A DNA stretch of 27,817 nucleotides from Pseudolabrys sp. (GTDB lineage Bacteria > Pseudomonadota > Alphaproteobacteria > Rhizobiales > Xanthobacteraceae): the NCBI GenBank assembly GCA_026125925.1, contig JAHCKF010000009.1, forward strand, positions 1 to 27,817, in the 5' to 3' direction. Positions 22,769 through 27,817 of this stretch are shown piece by piece (positions within the stretch are counted from its first letter, which is position 1; each line of letters starts with the position of its first letter). The position numbers and the translations under genes were made by a program. A model generated the notes under the pieces. It did no database searches. It was not told the DNA's origin and saw only the letters and a program-made list of their open reading frames with translations.

Positions 22769-24061
22769 ATGGCCTCGGCAACTGACCGCCTGCAGAACGC
22801 GCTGACCACGATCGATGCCGCTGGCGGGCAGGGGCGGCTCGCCTTCACCGAGATATTCAGCGAGAGCGCCAGGGCCGAGGCCTTCGCTGCCGACCGGCGC
22901 GCCGCCAGCGGCATGTCGAAGGGCGCGCTCGACGGTCGCATCGTTTCGGTGAAGGCACTGTTCGACGTGTCCGGTACGGTGACGCACTCCGGCTCTGCAG
23001 TCCTGCGGCGGCTTGCGCCGGCTGCCCGGGATGCCGAAGCCGTTGAGCGGTTGCGGGCCGCCGGCGCCATCATCATCGGCAAGACGCAGATGACCGAGTT
23101 CGCCTTTTCGGCGCTGGGTACCAACCCGCATGACGGCATGCCCGGCAATCCGCGCGACCGCACGCGCGTGCCCGGCGGTTCGTCGTCGGGGGCCGTGGTC
23201 TCGGTGATCGAGGGCATGGCCGACATCGCCATCGGCAGCGACACCGGCGGCTCTCTACGAATCCCGGCGGCCTTGTCTGGCGCCGTTGGCTTCAAGCCGA
23301 CGAGCGGACGCGTGCCGACGGCAGGCGCATTTTCTTTGTCCTCGACACTCGACACCGTCGGCCCTATCGCCATGAGCGTCGCCGATTGCGCAACCGTCGA
23401 CCAGATTCTGTCGGGACAATGCGTTACGGCGTCTCTTGCGGCCGCGGAGCCGCAAAGCTTCCGTCTCGCCATCGGCCGCGGCCGGCCGTTTGCTCGCTGC
23501 GATGACCATGTCCTCCAGGCTTTCGAGCGCGCACTGACGAAGTGCCAGACGGCGGGAATAGAGCTCGGCGAATGCCCGCTCGACCCGATCCTCGAGCTCA
23601 CCGACCGGGTCGACAAGATCGGCACGTTTCCGTCAGTCGAAGTCGCGGCGACCTTGGCGCAGTTCGGAGTGTCCTCGCTCGACGGCGTCGATCCATTGAC
23701 GCGGGCCCGCATTGAGGCGGGCCGAGGCGTGTCTGCCAGCGACTACGTCCTCATGACGAGACATCGCAAGGCCGCCATCGATGCCTTCGATCAATCGCTT
23801 GGTGAAGATGAGATCGTTGTCATGCCGACGACGCCGATCGTGGCGCCGCTCATCGCTTCCGTCCAAGAGGCGGCCGGATTCCACGACGCCAACGGACTGG
23901 TTCTGCGCAACCCGAGAATCGCCAATCTTCTCGATTGTCCGTCGATCTCGATCCCTATCCCCGGCGCCGGCCTGCCGGTCGGCCTGATGCTCATTGGACG
24001 CCGCTATGCCGACCGGTGGCTGTTGTCTGCGGCCGCCACCATTGAGGCCGCGCTACGATAG
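22769..24061 (+). CDS. Amidase-signature family hydrolase
   Basis: 430 residues. The Ser-cisSer-Lys triad is visible: K62 in SVKALFDV, cis-Ser about S138 in GGSSSGA, and nucleophile S162 in GSDTGGSLRIP. The spacing agrees with fatty acid amide hydrolase. Full-length for the short members of the family (GatA-like, allophanate hydrolase N-part, indoleacetamide and aryl amidases). It cleaves an amide to an acid plus ammonia or an amine. It is not GatA of tRNA amidation in this context, since GatB/GatC are absent. It is the last gene of the plus-strand run and faces livF with a 25-bp gap and no obvious terminator. Confidence 0.9.
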   Translation: MASATDRLQNALTTIDAAGGQGRLAFTEIFSESARAEAFAADRRAASGMSKGALDGRIVSVKALFDVSGTVTHSGSAVLRRLAPAARDAEAVERLRAAGAIIIGKTQMTEFAFSALGTNPHDGMPGNPRDRTRVPGGSSSGAVVSVIEGMADIAIGSDTGGSLRIPAALSGAVGFKPTSGRVPTAGAFSLSSTLDTVGPIAMSVADCATVDQILSGQCVTASLAAAEPQSFRLAIGRGRPFARCDDHVLQAFERALTKCQTAGIELGECPLDPILELTDRVDKIGTFPSVEVAATLAQFGVSSLDGVDPLTRARIEAGRGVSASDYVLMTRHRKAAIDAFDQSLGEDEIVVMPTTPIVAPLIASVQEAAGFHDANGLVLRNPRIANLLDCPSISIPIPGAGLPVGLMLIGRRYADRWLLSAAATIEAALR

Positions 24062-24086
24062 GGGCCCATGGCCGCCGCGATACACG

Positions 24087-24794
24087 CTAGAAGGAAATCG
24101 TGCTCATCAGGGTGCGACTGTCGTTCTCATCGGCGGCATCGCCGTTGAGCACGATGCGGCCGCGTTCGATGACAATGAACCGGTCGCAGGCCTTCAGGGC
24201 CTGCTGGACATTCTGCTCCACCAGCAGAATTGTGCAGCCTTGCGCCTTCATCTCGCCGATGATGGCGAAGAGATCGGCCACGATCATCGGCGCCAGGCCC
24301 TCGGTCGGCTCGTCTATCAGGAGAAGCCGGGGCTCGCCGATCATGACGCGGGCCATGGCCAGCATCTGCTGCTCGCCCCCGGACAAAGTCGTTCCATGCT
24401 GATTGCGCCGCTCGGCCAGACGCGGAAAGCGCTCGTAGATGCGGCGAAGCGCGGCGTTGTTGCCGGCGCCCGAACGCCCCGGCACTTGCAGGAAGCCGAG
24501 CGTGAGGTTCTCTTCGACAGTGAGGCCGGGAAAGATACGCCGGTCCTCCGGCACGAATCCGATGCCCTTGCGAGCGATGCGGTCTGCAGACTGGCCGTCG
24601 AGGCGTTCGTTGTTGAACGCGATTTCGCCCTTCGCCGTTTTGATCCAGCCAGCGATGGTTTTCAGCAGCGTCGATTTGCCGACGCCATTGCGGCCGAACA
24701 CGCCGATGACGGCGCCCTGTTCGACCGTGAGGTCGATGCCCTGAATGATGTGGCTCGTGCCATAATAGGTATGCAGGTTCTGAATGGCGAGCAT
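24087..24794 (-). CDS. livF: Branched-chain amino acid-type ABC transporter ATPase, LivF
   Basis: 235 residues. Walker A GRNGVGKST (34-42), signature LSGGEQQ, Walker B LLLIDEPTEGLAP and the H-loop VEQN identify LivF. It is the last gene of a minus-strand livHMGF array and follows livG by 3 bp. In alphaproteobacteria many systems of this family import aromatic carboxylates, amides or urea rather than leucine, so the gene name denotes family, not substrate. Confidence 0.93.
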   Translation of the reverse strand: MLAIQNLHTYYGTSHIIQGIDLTVEQGAVIGVFGRNGVGKSTLLKTIAGWIKTAKGEIAFNNERLDGQSADRIARKGIGFVPEDRRIFPGLTVEENLTLGFLQVPGRSGAGNNAALRRIYERFPRLAERRNQHGTTLSGGEQQMLAMARVMIGEPRLLLIDEPTEGLAPMIVADLFAIIGEMKAQGCTILLVEQNVQQALKACDRFIVIERGRIVLNGDAADENDSRTLMSTISF

Positions 24795-24797
24795 GGG

Positions 24798-25541
24798 TCA
24801 CGCGTGCCCGAAATAGGCTGACTGGACGTCCGGATTACCGCGCACGGCGTCGGGCGTGCCCTCGGCGAGTTTCCGTCCCTGATGCATCACGATCACCGTG
24901 TCGGACAGGCTCATGACCAGCCCGATGTCGTGCTCTATCAGCAGCACGGTGACGTCGCTGGCCAACGATCTGATGAGGCGCGCGGTGTCCGCGGTGTCGC
25001 CATGGCTCATGCCCTGGGTCGGCTCGTCGAGCAGCAGGATTTTCGGCTTGCCGGCAAGTGCGACGGCGACTTCCAGGCGCCGCTGCTCGCCGTGCGAAAG
25101 TTTGGCGACGGGCATGGCGCCCTTGTCGGCGAGTTCGAAGCGTTCCAGCAACTCGTCGACGCGTTGCTGCGCCGCGCGGCTGGCGGACACGGGCCGCAGC
25201 GCCATGCGCATCGGCTCGAGGATTTGCGCGGCGAGCCGCAGGTTTTCGGCCACTGACAGTTCGAAGAACAGATTGGTGATCTGGAACGAGCGGGCCAGCC
25301 CGGCGGCCTGAAGGTGATTCGGTGTGTGTCCTGTGTGGTCTGTGCCGTCGATCAGCACCTCCCCCGCCGCGGGTCGTACGGCACCGGAAATCAGATTGAA
25401 AAGGGTCGACTTGCCGGCGCCGTTAGGACCGATGACGGTAGTGACGCGGTTTCGCGCCACGGCGAAGCTAACATTGTCGACGGCGCGCAGGCCGCCGAAA
25501 CTGACGGACAGGCCGCGGACCTCGAGAACGGGTGCCGTCAT
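24798..25541 (-). CDS. livG: Branched-chain amino acid-type ABC transporter ATPase, LivG
   Basis: 247 residues. Walker A GPNGAGKST (38-46), LSHGEQRRLEVAVAL signature (LSHGE in place of the common LSYGQ/LSGGE), Walker B ILLLDEPTQGMSHGDT, and H-loop IEHD. The start overlaps the livM stop by 4 bp (ATGA), the usual coupled arrangement. It forms the ATPase heterodimer with LivF. Confidence 0.93.
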   Translation of the reverse strand: MTAPVLEVRGLSVSFGGLRAVDNVSFAVARNRVTTVIGPNGAGKSTLFNLISGAVRPAAGEVLIDGTDHTGHTPNHLQAAGLARSFQITNLFFELSVAENLRLAAQILEPMRMALRPVSASRAAQQRVDELLERFELADKGAMPVAKLSHGEQRRLEVAVALAGKPKILLLDEPTQGMSHGDTADTARLIRSLASDVTVLLIEHDIGLVMSLSDTVIVMHQGRKLAEGTPDAVRGNPDVQSAYFGHA

Positions 25542-26527
25542 GACTTCGTCCTCCGCGCCAGCAGCCGCTCGATGGCAGGCCGCACGATGCCCATCAGCCC
25601 GCGCGGCAGGAAAATCACCGCGCCCATGAACAATAGGCCGATGACGATGAGGTGATGTTCCGTGTAGCTGCCGATCACCGACTTCAGAAGTGTCAGTAAA
25701 ATGCCGCCATAGAGCGCGCCGACCAGCGTGCCGACGCCGCCGGTCACCACGGTGATGACGGCGTTGCCGGAGGTCGAAAAGAACAACAGCTCGGGCGATA
25801 CGAAGCCGCGAAGCATCGGATAAAGCGCACCGGATAGCGCGGCGATTACGGCAGCGATGACATAGACCAGCAACCGCGGCGTCACCGTGTCGTATCCGAG
25901 GAACGGCACCCGCCGCTCATTGGCTTTGAGCGCGATCAGCAGGCGGCCGAACGGCGTATCGAGCAGATAGGCGGCGAGCGCGTAGAGGATGACGATGAAA
26001 GCCAGCGTGAACAGAAAGAACCCGGCCGGCGAGGCGCTGGAGATCGCGGCAAAGCCGAAATTCACCTTTATGATCGGCACGCCGATCAGTCCGTCGGAGG
26101 CGCCGAGCGCGCGGGTGTTGTACACGACCTTGGCGGCGACCTGCGCCATGCCGAAGGTGATCAGGGCGAAATAGACGCCGCGCACCCGGTTGGCGACGAC
26201 GCCGCCGACGGCGCCGACGATCATGGCGGCAACGAGCGTCGCACCCATCGCGGCCCAGAAGGACGGCGTCACCATCAGGACGAGCGCGGAGACATAGGCA
26301 CCCAGGCCGAAATAGAGCGCCTGACCAAGCGACAAGAGGCCGGTGTAGCCGAGCAAAATATCGACCGACAGGGCAAGTCCGGCAAAAATCAATGCCTCGG
26401 TGCCGAGTCGTAGATAGAACGTGTCGCCCTTGACGACGCCGATGCCGGCGAAGATCAGCGAAGCGGCGACGAGGACCGCGACGAGCACATGGCTCGCCCG
26501 CATCGATCTGGTGAGCGCGTCAGCCAT
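25538..26527 (-). CDS. livM: Branched-chain amino acid-type ABC transporter permease, LivM
   Basis: 329 residues with about eight to ten hydrophobic segments. The motif GYTGLLSLGQALYFGLGAY is the LivM hallmark, and the ATPase-docking region lies in the loop after LLIALKANERR. The start lies inside the end of livH (8-bp overlap). The C-terminus RGLMGIVRPAIERLL is typical. Confidence 0.93.
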   Translation of the reverse strand: MADALTRSMRASHVLVAVLVAASLIFAGIGVVKGDTFYLRLGTEALIFAGLALSVDILLGYTGLLSLGQALYFGLGAYVSALVLMVTPSFWAAMGATLVAAMIVGAVGGVVANRVRGVYFALITFGMAQVAAKVVYNTRALGASDGLIGVPIIKVNFGFAAISSASPAGFFLFTLAFIVILYALAAYLLDTPFGRLLIALKANERRVPFLGYDTVTPRLLVYVIAAVIAALSGALYPMLRGFVSPELLFFSTSGNAVITVVTGGVGTLVGALYGGILLTLLKSVIGSYTEHHLIVIGLLFMGAVIFLPRGLMGIVRPAIERLLARRTKS

Positions 26528-27413
26528 GGCCGAGCCGTCCGAACAGGCCCTGCGGGCGCACCATCAGCATGATCACCATGATCCCGAACACGATCGGGTC
26601 GGACCACACCGGCGAGATATAGAGCGAGGAGACTGCCTGCACCTGGGTGAGCAGTAGGCCGGCGACCACGACGCCGGCAATTGAGCCCATGCCGCCGACG
26701 ATGACGACGGTGAACGCCATCAGGATGAAGTCGCGACCCATGGTGGGAAACACCGAATAGATCGGCGCCAGCAGCACGCCGGCCAGGCCCGCGAGGGCGA
26801 CGCCGAAGGCAAAAGCGCCGGCATAGACGTGCTGCACCGGGACGCCGAGCGAAGCCGCCATATGCCGGTCGAAGGCGGCGGCACGCACCATCGCTCCCAA
26901 CCGTGTGCGGTAGAGGACCAGCGCGACGAGCGCGACGATCACCGCGCCACCAACGATGAGGAACAGGCGATAGAGCGGCAGGAATACGCCGAAGACGTCG
27001 ATGGCGCCGGAGATCGGCGTCTCCGGCTTGTGCGGATTCGGCCCGAATACGAGGCGGAATGCGTCCTCCATCACCAGACCAAGTCCGAACGTGAGGAGCA
27101 GCGTTGTGACGTGCCGTTCGCCGCTATGGAATACGCGCTGGATCAATCCGCGTTCGACGATGTAACCGACCGGCAGCATCACGAGCGGCACGAGAATGAC
27201 GAGCAGCCAGAAGGGCAGCCCGATCGAGCCGAGCGCCAGGGCGATGAAGGCACCGAGCGCGTAGAATTCGCCGTGCGACATGTTGATGACGTCGAGCAGA
27301 CCGAAGATGATGGTCAAGCCCAACGCCACCAAAATGACCGCCACGCCGAGCACGAGGCCGATGAGCATCTGCGGCGCCAGTACGAACTGAAAATACTCGA
27401 TCGCCGTGGACAT
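26520..27413 (-). CDS. livH: Branched-chain amino acid-type ABC transporter permease, LivH
   Basis: 297 residues from the ATG at 27413. The frame is open to 27602, but that extension is arginine-rich and overlaps the binding-protein gene. Two adjacent ATGs (27416, 27413) follow GAGG, and the second has the better seven-base spacing. The segment TIIFGLLDVINMSHGEFYAL is the LivH hallmark, and hydrophobic helices run through the protein. It forms the channel with LivM and starts 32 bp after the binding-protein stop. Confidence 0.92.
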   Translation of the reverse strand: MSTAIEYFQFVLAPQMLIGLVLGVAVILVALGLTIIFGLLDVINMSHGEFYALGAFIALALGSIGLPFWLLVILVPLVMLPVGYIVERGLIQRVFHSGERHVTTLLLTFGLGLVMEDAFRLVFGPNPHKPETPISGAIDVFGVFLPLYRLFLIVGGAVIVALVALVLYRTRLGAMVRAAAFDRHMAASLGVPVQHVYAGAFAFGVALAGLAGVLLAPIYSVFPTMGRDFILMAFTVVIVGGMGSIAGVVVAGLLLTQVQAVSSLYISPVWSDPIVFGIMVIMLMVRPQGLFGRLGHG

Positions 27414-27445
27414 CATCGGACCTCGTGCGCGTTGATCATGCTTGC

Positions 27446-27817
27446 TTAGAAGCGAGGGCAGGCGTCGGGGCCGATGGCCTCGTCGCCGGAAACCTGCCCC
27501 ACGGTCATGAACTTGCCGCCGGTGACGCGGACCACATACATGGTCTGGATCGCCTGATGATCGCCGGCGCGCAGGGTCTTTTCGCCCTGCGGCGTCTGCC
27601 ACTTGAGGCCCTCGAGCGCCTTGCGCACCTTGTCGGTGTCGGTCGAGCCCGCTTTCTCCACCGCCGCCTTGTAGGCGTAGATCAGGCCGTAGGAATCGGC
27701 GCCGTAGAGGTCCGGATCAATTTTGTTGGCGGCCTGGAAGGCCGCGACGAACTTCTTGTTCGCCGGGGTGTCGATCTGCGCCGAATAGCCGACGCCGGTG
27801 ACGAAGCCTTCCGCCGC
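27446..27817 (-). CDS. LivK-type ABC substrate-binding protein, C-terminal part (runs off window)
   Basis: The frame is open from the window edge for about 123 codons to a TAA at 27446. Visible sequence includes YSAQIDTPANKKFVAAFQAA, DLYGADSYGLIYAYKAA and DHQAIQTMYVVRVTGGKF, typical of the C-terminal lobe of type 1 periplasmic binding proteins used by Liv-like importers. It heads the livHMGF genes. Ligand-binding residues of the N-terminal lobe are outside the window, so specificity cannot be judged. Confidence 0.9.
   Translation of the reverse strand, partial: AAEGFVTGVGYSAQIDTPANKKFVAAFQAANKIDPDLYGADSYGLIYAYKAAVEKAGSTDTDKVRKALEGLKWQTPQGEKTLRAGDHQAIQTMYVVRVTGGKFMTVGQVSGDEAIGPDACPRF

Overview
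The window reads as chromosomal DNA of a high-GC alphaproteobacterium, most like Hyphomicrobiales of the Bradyrhizobium/Rhodopseudomonas/Pseudolabrys kind. This is inferred from codon usage, MarR-controlled aromatic-type catabolic genes and the liv/ssu-type uptake systems; no rRNA or tRNA is present to confirm it. It is almost fully coding. I see no insertion sequence, phage gene, CRISPR array or tRNA. All evidence is from reading the sequence; no database search was run.

Layout. Positions 1-2271 (minus): a UbiX/UbiD pair (prenyl-FMN synthase and reversible decarboxylase) followed by the start of a D-2-hydroxyacid dehydrogenase. A 283-bp intergenic region (2272-2554) with AT-rich islands and inverted repeats separates this from a plus-strand operon: MarR regulator, ThDP-dependent decarboxylase 1, aldehyde dehydrogenase 1, and an SsuB/TauB-type ABC ATPase (2555-7261). 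A second MarR gene (7262-7813, minus) is divergent from a long plus-strand operon (7933-19602): Rieske ferredoxin, a small unknown protein, amidohydrolase, class III aminotransferase, FMN 2-hydroxyacid dehydrogenase, aldehyde dehydrogenase 2, ThDP-dependent decarboxylase 2, two SsuC/TauC-type permeases, and a molybdenum-hydroxylase large subunit. A new promoter region then leads a third plus-strand run (19809-24061): zinc-type alcohol dehydrogenase-like protein, ABC substrate-binding protein, YciI-like protein, TIGR02444-like protein, and amidase. Facing it on the minus strand is a branched-chain-amino-acid-type transporter (livF, livG, livM, livH and the end of a binding protein), 24087-27817.

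How the genes may work together (inference). The contiguous FMN 2-hydroxyacid dehydrogenase, aldehyde dehydrogenase and benzoylformate-decarboxylase-like enzyme (11369-15630) reproduce the logic of the mandelate pathway: 2-hydroxy acid to 2-oxo acid, to aldehyde, to carboxylic acid. A second decarboxylase/aldehyde dehydrogenase pair (3101-6434) repeats the last two steps. The aminotransferase, amidase, amidohydrolase, molybdenum hydroxylase and UbiD/UbiX suggest an amide- or amine-bearing, probably (hetero)aromatic, substrate. One complete SsuABC-like importer is scattered over the three plus-strand runs (ATPase 6461, permeases 15632 and 16414, binding protein 20954), which ties the whole region together as one catabolic locus. 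The substrate is not identifiable from sequence alone.
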